NCBI RefSeq assembly: GCF_019320115.1
Contig: NC_089586.1
Coordinates: forward strand, 992,001-1,056,000
DNA length: 64,000 nt
Reading direction: 5' to 3'
Origin: Miscanthus floridulus
Lineage: Eukaryota > Streptophyta > Magnoliopsida > Poales > Poaceae
Part shown: in pieces, positions 52,001-64,000 of the stretch
How the letters are laid out: each line of letters starts with the position of its first letter
Position numbering within the stretch: the first letter of the stretch is position 1
The notes under the pieces: generated by a model
Databases searched by the model: none
The model's input: only the letters and a program-made list of their open reading frames with translations
What the model was told of the DNA's origin: nothing
Program-made: the position numbers and the translations under genes

Positions 52001-55000
52001 ATGTGCATTCCTCAATGCAATTTCTTAGAAGGCAATCAATCCAGTGAAACTAGCTACTCTACAGAATAATGTGGTTCAATGTCTTGTCAGCTTTGAGTTG
52101 GTGTTCCCTCCATCCTTCTTTAATATCATGACACACCTCGTAGTTCATTTGGTGAAGGAGATTAGTATTCTTGGACCTGTGTTCTTACATAACATGTTCC
52201 CCTTCGAGAGGTTTATGGGAGTCTTGAAGAAATATGTGAAAGTCCGTTCTAAGCCTGAAGGAAGCATCGCCTAGGGCTATGGAACAGAGGAGATCATTGA
52301 GTTCTGTGTTGACTTTATTCCTGACCTTGCCCCGATTGGCGTTCCTAAATCACAACACGAGGGGAGACTCAATGGTAAAAGAACTTTAGGGAAGAAAACA
52401 TATATTGGCATGGAAGACGATTATTTCAATAAAGCACACTACACAGTTCTTCAGAACTCATCATTGGTGCATCCATACATTGAGATACATAAGGAGTTCT
52501 TATGATCCAAGTTTCCAAGGAAGACTGAAGCTTAGATTAGGCGTCAGCACATAGAAAGTTTCAGTGGTTGGTTGCGAAAAGAATATCAAGGCGATGACAA
52601 TATTGATGAGCAACTGTATTTGTTGGCTAGGCAACTATCGTGGCATATCCTCACGTACCAAGGGTACAAGATAAATAGGAATACATTTTACATAGTTGTC
52701 CAAGATAAAAGGAGCACCAATCAAAATAGTAGTGTTTGCATAGATGGCACAGATCCAAATGGGAATATACAAACATATTATGGCCGCATAGAAGAGATAT
52801 GGGAACTAGACTACGCACCTAATTTTAAAGTCCCTTTGTTCCGGTGCCAATGGGTGAAGCTGACTGGAAGAGGGGTAATAGTCGACAAAGAGTATGTAAT
52901 GACAACAGTGGACCTCAACAATATTGGGTACAAAGATGAACCATTCGTCTTTGCTGCTGATGTGAGTCAGATGTTCTATGTGAAAGACATGTCTACAAAA
53001 TCAAAGAGAGGAAAAAACGAAGACATCAACTCAATGATCAATGAGCCAAAGCGCCGCATAGTTCTTTCTAGGAAAATAATTATAGTGGGAATTGAAGATA
53101 AGTCAGACATGTCAGAAGATTATGAAAGAAATGTCCGAATTTCACCCTTCATAGTGAAGAAAGATCCAAGCATCATGTTAAAGGATGAAGACACTCCATG
53201 GTTACGACAAGATCATAACCAAGGGTCATACGTCAAGAAGAAATTCACTGTTGTGCCCGCATGATAAAACGATGCATGTTTAATATATTATGTTTTAGAG
53301 ACAGATATTATGTAATATGTTATGACTTCACATTGTAATATGTTTAATATATGTTTCAAATTTCACAAGTGTGTGGTATAGTTTTAGAAAGTCTATATGA
53401 GATTCAAGAATTTATGACTAGTGTTTGATAAAACTTTCTCAAATGTAAAAATGAGCTATGTAACAATTGTAGATCTTGCTGAGATGATCAAACTTGGTAT
53501 TCAGAGTTTTTTCATCTGAGGTCATTTAGTGTCTCATTTGAGCAAGTTTGACCAAGTCAAATTTGGTCAATAGAAAAAACAATACTTTGACTCTAGTATT
53601 ATTAACTCTAAATGACTTCAAATTGAAAAGTTTTGAATACCAAGTTTGTTAAACTCATCAAGATCTACAATTGTTGTTTTGGCCAACTTTCCATTTGAGA
53701 AAGTTTGGATGGTTCAAATTTGTGATTTTTAAATTTCGAAGCCTACAAACTAGTTTTCGGAACCCTAGATTGTCTCAAATTGAAAAGTTTTGAATACCAA
53801 GTTTGTTCAGCTCATCAAGATCTACAATCCTTATATAAGCCATTTTTCATTTGAAAAAGTTGGAACAAAATGTAGTTCAAATTTCACAAGTGTGTGACAT
53901 AGTTTTAGAAAGTCTATATGAGATTCAAGAATTTGTGACTAGTGTTTGATAAAACTTTCTCAAATGGGAAAATGAGCTATGTAACAATTGTAGATCTTGC
54001 TGAGATGATCAAACTTGGTATTCAGAGATTTTTCATCTGAGGTCATTTAGTGTCTCATTTGAGCAAGTTTGACCAAGTCAAATTCGGTCAAATGAAAAAA
54101 CAACACTTTGGACTCTAGTATTATGAACTCTAAATGACTTCAAATTGAAAAGTTTTGAATACCAAGTTTGTTAAACTCATCAAGATCTACAAATTGTTGT
54201 TTTGGTCAACTTTCCATTTGAGATAGTTTGGACAGTTCAAATTTGTGATTTTTAAATTTCAACGCCTACAAACTAGTTTTTGGAACCCTAGATTGTCCTC
54301 AAATTGAAAAGTTTTGAATACCAAGTTTGTTAAGCTCATCAAGATATACAATTGTTGTTTTGGTCAACTTTCCATTTGAGAAAGTTTAGATGGTTTAAAA
54401 TTTGTGATTTTTAAATTTCGACACATACAAACTACTTTTTGGAACCCTAGATTGTCTCAAATTGAAAAGTTTTGAATATTAAGTTTGTTCAACTCATCAA
54501 GATCTACAATCCGTATATAGGTCATTTTTTCATTTGAAAAAGTTATAGAACAAAAATACTACATTTTCTTTATTTTTATAGGTTCAACAAAAATTTCCTG
54601 TCATTTTGGTCAAAAACCGAGAAAAAATTGAAACATTGACATTACAATAATGTGATAATAAATTTCCTATCGAATAATATTAGTTTTATTAATTTTAAGT
54701 TACAAATATATTTTTGTATTAACAAAATACTTAGTATTAGTAACATTTATATTCTATATTCATAAAAGAAATTAAAAACTTTAGGTTACAAAATTTTCCT
54801 ATTTACAATAAATAATTAGTTAATCAATAGTATTTTTTAAAATAAATATTGCAAAGTATTGAAGTGGTTATAGAATTAATTGATTAACCTAGTATTAAAT
54901 AAGGAGAACAAAATCAAAATCCCAGGCCTTTTCAATTACTCTGGTGAGCTGTCAAAATTTCAGGCCTTCAGTCCCGGCCCAGGCCAGGAACCGGGACTAA

Positions 55001-58000
55001 AGGGTGGGCGGAATTGCCCACCTAAAAATAACTTTAGTCCCAGCTGGTAACACCAACCGGGACTAAAGCTCCTTTAGTCCCGACTGGTAAGCCGAGCCGG
55101 GACTAAAGGGTTGGACTTTTAGTCCCGGTTTGGCTTACCAGCCGGGACTAAAGGAGTTTTAGTCCCGGTTGGTGTTACCAGCCAAGACTAAAGGGTCCCG
55201 GCCTATATATATCGAACGGTTCCTGTTTTGTTCATCTTCTACTTTTTGATCTACACGTCGATCTCGTCTCTGCCACGCCCGGTCGTCGAGCTCGTCTCTG
55301 CCGCGCCGCCGTCGTCGTCTACCCCCACCCGGCCTCGTCGTCGAGCCCGCCTGGCGGCCGTCGAGCTCGTCTCCGCCGTATGTCGTCCTCGCGCGAGGTG
55401 CTCAGCTCGGCCCCGTGGCCGGCCAGCATGCCCTGCCCAGCCCGCCATCCGCCCCAGCTAGCCTGCTAGCTAGCTGCTCTCGGCCATATTTTTTTACAAA
55501 GTTTCTAGTTTTTTAGATTGTTTTTTATATATATGTTAGATTAAAATGTATGTTAAATTTAATTACTAGTTTATTTAGATAGTTTTTAAGATAGTTTTTT
55601 AATATATATGTTAGATTAAAATGTATTAAAATTTAATTAGTAGTTTATTCTTAGTTTTTTAGTTAGTTTTTTAGATAGTTTTTGATATATGTTAATTAGA
55701 TTTAAATGTATTAAAATTTATTAGTACTTTATTTAGATAGTTTTTTATTATAGTTTTTGATATATTTAGTAATTATTATTCTATCTCTCTATATATGTGT
55801 TAGATTTAATTTTGATTTAGTAATTCTATCTATGTATATATATTATGTTTAATTAGATTTAGTAATTAATTCTATCTAGATATATGTGTGTTATTTTATT
55901 TAATTGGATTTAGTAATTATATTCTATCTCTCTCTATATATGTTAGATTTAATTTTGTTTTAGTAATTGACACATGCATATTTTATTAGTAATTCTATCT
56001 CTATATCACATGCATATTTTATTTTAGTAATTCTATCTATATATCACTTGGATATTTTATTAGTAATTCTATCTATATCACATGCATATCTAGAGAGAGA
56101 TTCTATATGTATACATATGTACTTAATTATTTCTATGTGTATATATACATGTACTTATTTCCATGTGTTGAGAGAGAGAGAGAGAAAATTGTATCTAGAG
56201 AGACATTCTATGTGTTATCACTATGCATATCTAGAGACATATACATATGCACTTATTTCTATATGTTGAGAGAGAGAGAAAAATTGTATCATTCTATGTG
56301 TATATATATATGTACTTATTTCCATGTTTTTGGATCGAAAGTGTTTTTGATTCGATTCCAAAGCCTATACCTTATTATTGTTTATCCTTATGAAATATTA
56401 TGTGTTATTATATTTAATTGGATTTAGTAATTCTATATGTGTTATCACATGTACTTATAGTTATGTGCCATAGTAATTCTATCTATGTGTTATCTTGAAG
56501 ATACAAATGGCTGCTCCGGATGATAACTTGAATGATGACATAATAGCGGATATTATCAACTGCCTGCACCAATGCGGATGTAGATGACACGAGTCAGTAC
56601 TTTGCTGATTATGAGGATATCCTGAATATCCCGGTGGTTGAAGATCAACAAATTATCAGCGTAAGAAAATACTAGCGAGGTATATTCGATTATCTATCAT
56701 CTCTTATAGATGCATGCATACTGTATATTTGTTGTTAATCGTTGTGTTTCTACTCATGTAGCCTGGTCTCTGGATCTACATCAACCACCGGCAAGAGTAG
56801 GAAAGTCCGAGGGCCAAAAAAGCCATTAGAGGGCCAGTTTCATAATATCAGAATTCGACACCGACACCAGCAAACCATTGGGACCACATGCTCAGACATA
56901 TGTCAATCAATGTGGGTTTATTGTAAGGGATAGGATCCCAGTTAGTGCTCATGAATGGAAGCAGAAGATATCCGCTCCTAATGTTAGTTTTGTATCTGAT
57001 CGTGACAAGAACCTAGCTTGGAGAGATATCACTCAGCATTTCACATTACAAGCAGATGATGCTTTGAAGGAGCTAGTGAGGGATTGGACAATGAAGAAGA
57101 TGGCAACATTATTCCAGAGTTGGAAGAAGACATTGTATAAAAAGTTTATCTTGAAGAATGATATGCCGAATTTCAATGCTAAGGCATTTGTCAAGTTGGA
57201 GTCCCATTGGGATGACTTCGTACAATACAAGACATCTCAAGAGAGTGAGGAACATGTGATGAGGAATCAGCAGAATGCCTGACAGAAGTAATACCATCAT
57301 CGCATGGGATCAGATGGTTATAGGAGTGCTATTCCCAAGTGGCAGAACCTAGAAGCAGAGATTACTGCCAAGGGAATCATACCTGAAACAATAGAGAAGA
57401 ACCTGGCCTCAATGCGCGAAGAATTGGTTCTACGCTCATGGGGGAAGCCTAGACCCTAGACACTAGCAAGCTAATTTTCGGCCAAAAATTGAGAGAGCAA
57501 CACAGAGACTAGCTCGTGCTAGGGAAGAAGCTGATAGTAGTGTTTTCAAGCCCAACAGAGAGAAGGATGAATTGACATATGCCCTAGAGAATCCCGAACA
57601 CAGGTGGTCGAACAAGAGGCTATGGAGCGGTTCTGTGGCTACAACCATTCCCAGCAGACAAGGATACCTACAGAAGCCGCCAGAGAAAGAAGGACGAGGA
57701 GGCAGACCGAATCCGTGTATTAGAGCAATTTGTTAATGAGTCACGACAAGCATTGCTTGAATCATGTGAACAAGAAAAATCTCTTGAGGCAAGAATGCAG
57801 GAGGAGATCAAGAGGCAAGTGCAGCTAGAAATGAGTCAAATGCAATCGCAATCAATGTCGGGAGTCACCATTAGCCCCATTGGTCAGATGAAAAGCAGTT
57901 GTGCTTCCACAGAGCTGCCAGTTATTCAAGATGATGCTAGGTTGTGCTTTCCTATTGATGACATTACCGAGCCTCTAACAACATGTGAGCTGCACATTCT

Positions 58001-61000
58001 AGATGGTAATAATGTATCAATCATGGTGGCTGTCGGGGTTGTATCTCCAATAGACCGAACGAAGACACTAAGAATCTATGGGTCAGTTATTCAACCTGGA
58101 TATGCTAGCGTCTCGATCGATGGAGTGCTCAAAGGTTACAGCAATGTTCCTCTTGACATTAAAGGCGGTGATGGGGAGAAGACACTAGGAGAAACAGAGA
58201 AGACATTTATTCAATGGCACAAACGCTTCATCATCATTCCTGAGGCACCACTGCTTCCCCTACCTCACCCTAGGTATGAATGAAAGTGAATGAAATATTA
58301 TTTTCCATTAATTTTATATTGGCTCCAAAAATAATTGACTCACAACTTGTTTTTGTAGCAGGGTCTCTCCCTAGCCTAGCCCAATCATTCATTCCCCATC
58401 TCATCACAGCGTCATGGGGGCAAGATGACTTCATCCCCACGGCGATCTCCAACTCCTACACTGGCCCCATCGCCTCCACAATGATCTCCAACTCCTACAC
58501 TGGCCCCACCGCCTCCACAACGATCTCCAACGCCTCCACGCCGGTCTCCAACACCGGCCTCATCGCCTCCACGTTGGTCTCCAACACCGCCCCCACCCCC
58601 CTCCACAGCGACACACTACAGAGACGTCTAAGGTCCCGGCGGCAAAGAAGACCCCGAAAAAAAGAGTTATTTCTCAAGAAATACTTCCTGAAAAGACTGA
58701 TGAGCAAATAACAGCTGAAGAAGACAAAAAAGTGAAAGATTTTTTATAGATATCCAAAAGCAGAGACAAGCGAAGCTTAAGAAGAAGCCGTACTTTTACA
58801 TACCACAAGATCTGCTGAGGCAGAAGGTCAAATCTCACAAGAAAAAGATGCTTAAACTTCATAAGCCTCCGCCACTATCAGACTATGACCGCTCCCTCGT
58901 GAAGTCACATGATGCAAATAAGAAAAGGAAAAGAGCATCAGGGAAGGATGTCCCACAGCTCGGACAACAGAAGCAACCAATGCAAAATCTTGTTGTTGCT
59001 AATGAATATGGTTCCAACATAGAAGTCTATTCGACCAGACAACTCTAGGAGAAGTGTCGGTTCAAGACCTTAATGCTTTTTTTTGAACTAACTGGTTTAA
59101 CCTTGGATCAATTGACGGGCAAAGCTCTAATCTAGAACCTAGAAGTTGATACCTGAAGACTTATAAATTTGGCAAAAGTCTGTACAACCCTGCGTCTCTA
59201 AATGAATTAGGTACGCAAATGTACTTGCTCAACAAGTGGTACATGCAAGCGTGTGGCAGGAGTGAGGAGTGGATCTTTGTCAGATTTAGAGACCATCATT
59301 ACTTCCGTGGCGATGACATCTTACATATTAGTTTCAAAGAATTGCATCAACTATACCACATAGACGCTCTGGACAAATCAATCATTAGCTGCTTTTGTTT
59401 ATAAGTGATTCTTACTTTTATTTAATAAACTCACTTCCATGCGTACATGTATATAATTATCCTCACATGTAACTTATATTTATATAAAGATTCCAGATGT
59501 CAGAGCTCCAAAGAATACAAGACACCAGTGTTGGCTTCATTGATCCTTATATCGTATTCAAAACCGATATTATTGTCAAGGAGCAGTGGGTATCTAAAGC
59601 ACAGAAGAATATCATGAGGTTCTTCGTGAAGCAGCACGACAAGACAACAATACTTTTTCCGTACAACTTTGAGTAAGTGTTAATAATAATGTAGTCTACA
59701 CATTTTATGTAATATCAATACAACTTATATGCATGTACGTGTGTGTATAAATCAATGTAGGTTTCACTGGATACTCATTGTCATTGAGTTAAACTCAAGT
59801 CGGTTAGTAATCTTGGACTCGTTGAGAAAAGAGCGGGCACTATATCAAGATATGATAGACATTATCCAGAGGGTAATTTTGATCTCTCGCGCACAACTAT
59901 TATTGAATAGACTTTGCCATAATTTATTAACGATCGTACATTATTGGTCGCACAGGGTTTGAAAAGAGTTTATTCGGCAACACCGTAAGGAATTGCAAGG
60001 CACCACTTAATGTAGTTGAAATACCAGTAAATTGTACTATATATACTTTCCCACGTGTTTAATTACTATATCGTACTTCAATTTATGTGTAAGATGATGA
60101 GAATAATCTTCTTCTCGTACAGTGGTGTTTGCGGCAACAATTAGGTAATAACTTGTGTGGATACTAAGTTTGTAAATTTATCACTGCACACATAAGAAAA
60201 ACTCCTGAAGATGTCCTCAGAGTACGTATATATCAATTTTTTATTTATTTTTAAATGAATATATATATATGTGTGTATTAATACTTTTCCTTTTATTTCA
60301 AATGTAAGACTGAATGGTTGAAACAAAGGGTCATGCAAAAAGACCATCTGAGTTCAAGAGTCAATAGCAGGATTTTTTCTAGAAAAAGTGCTAAATCCCA
60401 ACGGCGAGTTCTACTTTGATCCTAAGGAATAAATGATGTAAATTAAATGTTTATTGATATCGTTATTTTCGAGAACAAGATTATGAAAGTGTTGTATATA
60501 TACATATATATCTATAGTATATATAGTTTCATACTTTATTCGAATATAATAATGCTCGAGATGAGAATTAGATGTAATTATATGCGTGCGTGTATTTATA
60601 TTAGCCGCGTAGAATACGTACATAAAAACATATTATAAATTAAACAAATATGTGTAACTGAACTGAAAATAAATTAAACAAAAAAAAGAAAAAGAAAAGG
60701 AACCTTTAGTCCCGGTTGGGGTTACCAACCGAGACTAAAGGGTGCGGCCACGTTTGCTCAGCCTGAGGGCCTTTAGTCCCGGTTGGTAACACCAACCGGG
60801 ACTAAAGGTCCCTCTTTAGTCCTGGCTCGATGACCCGGGACAGAAGGTTCCACCTTTAGTTCTGGGATCGTTGTCCCGGCGCGGTAACCGGGACTAAAGG
60901 CCGTTACCGCCTAGGACAACAAGGCCATCCTATAGTAGTGATTTTTTGGTCAGGAGCTGATCGTCAGCCCTGAGGTTTTGTTCTAGCAGCAGTAATGGCC

Positions 61001-64000
61001 AAGCCCCCGAACGTAGTCGAGGTGATGCCGACTAAGCCAAAACAGTGGCTGAGTTGGAGTCGACAAGCTGTAGGCCTCCTAGGATCCGTGCAGGGGCGGA
61101 TCCAGGGCCCGGGCTGCAGCCTGGGGTGAGTCTATGTAGCCCCTGTAACATATGTGGTGTTTAGCCTAAAAAACTATGATCTTAATTAGACAAAAGGAGG
61201 CCTAGGAAGCAAGATTAGACTGTTTTGAACGTGAATCAGCAGCTCAGCCCAGAGCGCAGCCCCGTTCTGGATACTTCAGTCCCGGGTAAATAGTTAGTTC
61301 CTTGAAACCAGCATACTTGATAAATAGCTCGATTTGCTTTAGTCCAACAACTTTTGGTTATATGATGTGAGTATTGTAGTAGCCCCCCGACTCTCTATTC
61401 GGGTTAGCAGGTAACCGAGTAGAGAGTAGAGCAAGGGATTGCAAGAAGGAAAAGTTGAAAAGTCGAAAAAACTTATCTGACACATAAGAGCGTGACATGC
61501 ACGATCCAATTAACAGTAATAGGTAATCTATAAAATAATAAATTAACCACAAATATAATGATTAGAGCTGCATGAACGACTAGAGAGCGTCGTGATTCTG
61601 TAGCCCTCAGCCATCGTATTCGGGCTAACATGTTTTGGGGAGCCCCCGAGCATTGCGCTCATACGTGAAAGCTATAGTTAGCTTGTATGGTGGCTTGGTT
61701 TCTAGGCGGGAGTGGCTGCTACATGCATCCACATGTTCATGCAAGGTTCTTCCATAGCTTGATTAACTTGCATGCTGCTGTAAACCATGCGACTGCCTTT
61801 ATTTGCCATTTGCTGATATCCAGTATATCAAACTTGAGTTTGACGTCGGAAGGTCATTTTGTTTATTCAACTTCGAGCACGCCCGAGTGCTGGACTCCAT
61901 ACGAGCAGCTCCGTTGGAAAGCATTGTATTGAGGTTTGGTGAAAATAAAAAGAGTACTTTGTGACTTATTGTTTTGCGGTACTTTGATCACTTGAGATCG
62001 AACATTCTGACAAACGCAATGGGCCCCGTGTGATTGTACTTCGGAAAATATTAACGACTTCCTTGATCATTTGAGGTCAAGCACTCCATCAAGCGCAATA
62101 GACCCTCGCATGATGGGCACTTCGAAATTAATGAGTACTTCGATCACTTGAGGTGAAGAACTCCGTCAAGTCTTCGGACCCTTGCATGATTGTGTACTTC
62201 GATGATATTAACGAGTATCTCGATCACTTGAGGTCAAGCACTCCGTCGAGCACAACGGACCCTCGAGTGATGGTACTTCATAACGTACTTTGGACTCGTT
62301 TGAGATCAAACACTCCATCGAGCACAAGGGACTCTCTTACGATCAAGACAAGTAGTAATAAACTGAGTACCTTGGACCAACTTGAGATCAAATACCCCGT
62401 CGAGCACTTCAGACTCTCTTGTGGTTAGGCACTTCGTATACATTCACATGTCTAGATGGTTTGGACTACTAGGTGGTCGTTATCGAGTTGACTTATCTCT
62501 TTTCTCCTTGATGTTGTTTTTCCTTGGTGTTACGCACTTTGTCCACTTAAGTGTAGCCTCCGTGCGTAGGACACTAGCCATATGATGATGTGACCCGTAC
62601 AATATTGGGTTATGGCGTTAGTTGTTGTTGCTAACAAAACTTTACACATAGACATATCATGCACGTACTTAAATCGCAGAGAAAAAGGTGGGCATACACC
62701 AGAGTGCGATTATTATGTGTAGTAGCCCCTGACTTTCTGCTAAGTTGGAGGCCAACTTAGTAGAAAGTAAGAGCAAAAGATAACATAATAAAAATAATTA
62801 TGAAAACGACTTAGCTGACCCAACGGAATGATGATGCCGTTGTTGTAGAGTGCTGCCACGGCGAGGGATGGCGGGAGGCCAAGAGCCGTGATGAGAGTTT
62901 GATCGTGACCGTGTCGAGGATACCTGTCGACGTTGCTCGAGTAGTACTTATCGATGTCATTGTCAGAAGCGGGATGGCTAGCCCGAAGTAGTCCGTCGAT
63001 GGTGCGCCTGAGTAGTCGTTGCCAGTGATACTGTCACCGTACACCCGCGTTCGACGACATAGATGACGAATCTACGAAGCACGGTGTGCTAATGACAGAG
63101 GCCACCCGAAACGACGAATCGAGAGTCAAAACATAATGATGACCAAACAACGCAGGACATCGACGAGGGCTGCCTCGAGACGACGATGATGAGGGTTGTC
63201 GCCGGCTCCTGTAAATAGTAGTTACGTGGACACATGCAGATATCGAGAGATATACATGTATTATAGAATTTTTAATTAAAATAAAGAACATGACTTAGTT
63301 TGATCGACGCCGAGTGAAGTAGTCATCCTGTCACGATATCCGAGTAGGTGGATGTTGCTCAGACAGCTAGCTCGCTTGCGGCTCGCATGACATGACGGCT
63401 CGCTTGTGGCTCGAACCGCTCGATAGAGACCCAACGGCTTGCTTGCGGCTCAGGCAGCTCGCTTGAGACTCAACGGCACACTTATGGCTCAGGCGGCTCG
63501 CTTGATGGCTCGCCAGAGACTCAGCGGCTCGCTTCTCGGCTTGGACAGCTCGCGTACTGATCTTGCGTTGGAGCCGGGACAAAGACGTACTCCTAGATGA
63601 ATTCCAGTCGGACATGGATGAGTACGAACAAGTCCCGACGTCTTGATTATCTTCAGCTGGCTTGCATGTCGACGACGGAAGTTACCCGATCAAACCTTGC
63701 ACATACGTATATGCACTATCTTGATTACTCTATTTAGCCTGCATGGTTGCCGTCGCTGGTGGCGTCTTCCGATCAGGCCGGGAGGCGAGCCTTCCCTTGC
63801 TGACAGCAAAAGAATCGAGTTATCCTGACGCCGAGCCCGATCGATCGGGTTGCGAGTGCCGGGGTCGCCACTTCGAGTGGGGTCATGCATCGTCGGGGTT
63901 GATGAGATGTCGTGTTGGTGCCGAACTCTGATTACTAGCAGGTACCCCGGCCGGAATTGTAGCACATCATATGACTATACATGGAGAAAAAAGAGTAGTA

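Overview
The window is nuclear DNA from a grass, most likely an Andropogoneae species such as sorghum or a close relative. The clues are a GC-rich monocot P450 gene of the flavonoid 3'-hydroxylase type, three grass CACTA families with their usual subterminal repeats, Tat-lineage Gypsy elements, a Copia element, Stowaway MITEs and a Helitron terminus. Nothing looks bacterial or viral. The species call is inference; no alignment was run.

Only one gene looks intact: a two-exon CYP75B-like flavonoid 3'-hydroxylase (F3'H) at 32854-34614 (514 aa, all P450 signatures present). A truncated relic of the same gene (proximal promoter plus 28 codons) lies about 10.8 kb upstream at 21826-22180. This suggests an old tandem array broken up by transposons, and both copies keep candidate R2R3-MYB (P1/Y1-type) sites in their promoters.

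Layout. 1-8474: 3' part of a Tat-like Gypsy element with a decayed antisense ORF and its 3' LTR. 8490-8957: Ds-like hAT. 10030-14136: 4.1-kb solo LTR with TSD GAAAA. 14691-14927: MITE in a microsatellite. 15213-19540: non-autonomous CACTA (TSD ACT). 19748-20259: second Ds-like hAT. 21826-22180: F3'H relic. 22290-31466: CACTA lacking its left end, with a broken transposase gene and a nested Tat-like non-autonomous LTR element at 25493-28953 (TSD GCATG). 32854-34614: F3'H. 34831-40339: Copia element on the minus strand (TSD ATAAT) 216 bp behind the F3'H stop codon. 42126-45150: Stowaway, micro-Helitron, second Stowaway, MULE (9-bp TSD) and an old tandem duplication. 47413 to the window end: another Tat-like element split by a 12.5-kb CACTA (48404-60940, TSD ATT) that carries a TNP2-type transposase and a second gene combining Transposase_24-like and Ulp1-protease domains.

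The coding content is one biosynthetic enzyme surrounded by dead transposon genes. Most damage in the transposases is in-frame stops explainable by C-to-T change, as expected for methylated, silenced elements. The points most worth checking are a roughly 200-nt foldback inside the first CACTA, paired hairpins beside polypurine motifs in the Tat-like elements, a direct repeat that starts in F3'H coding sequence and flanks a CACTA, and a 96-bp element with both Helitron termini.
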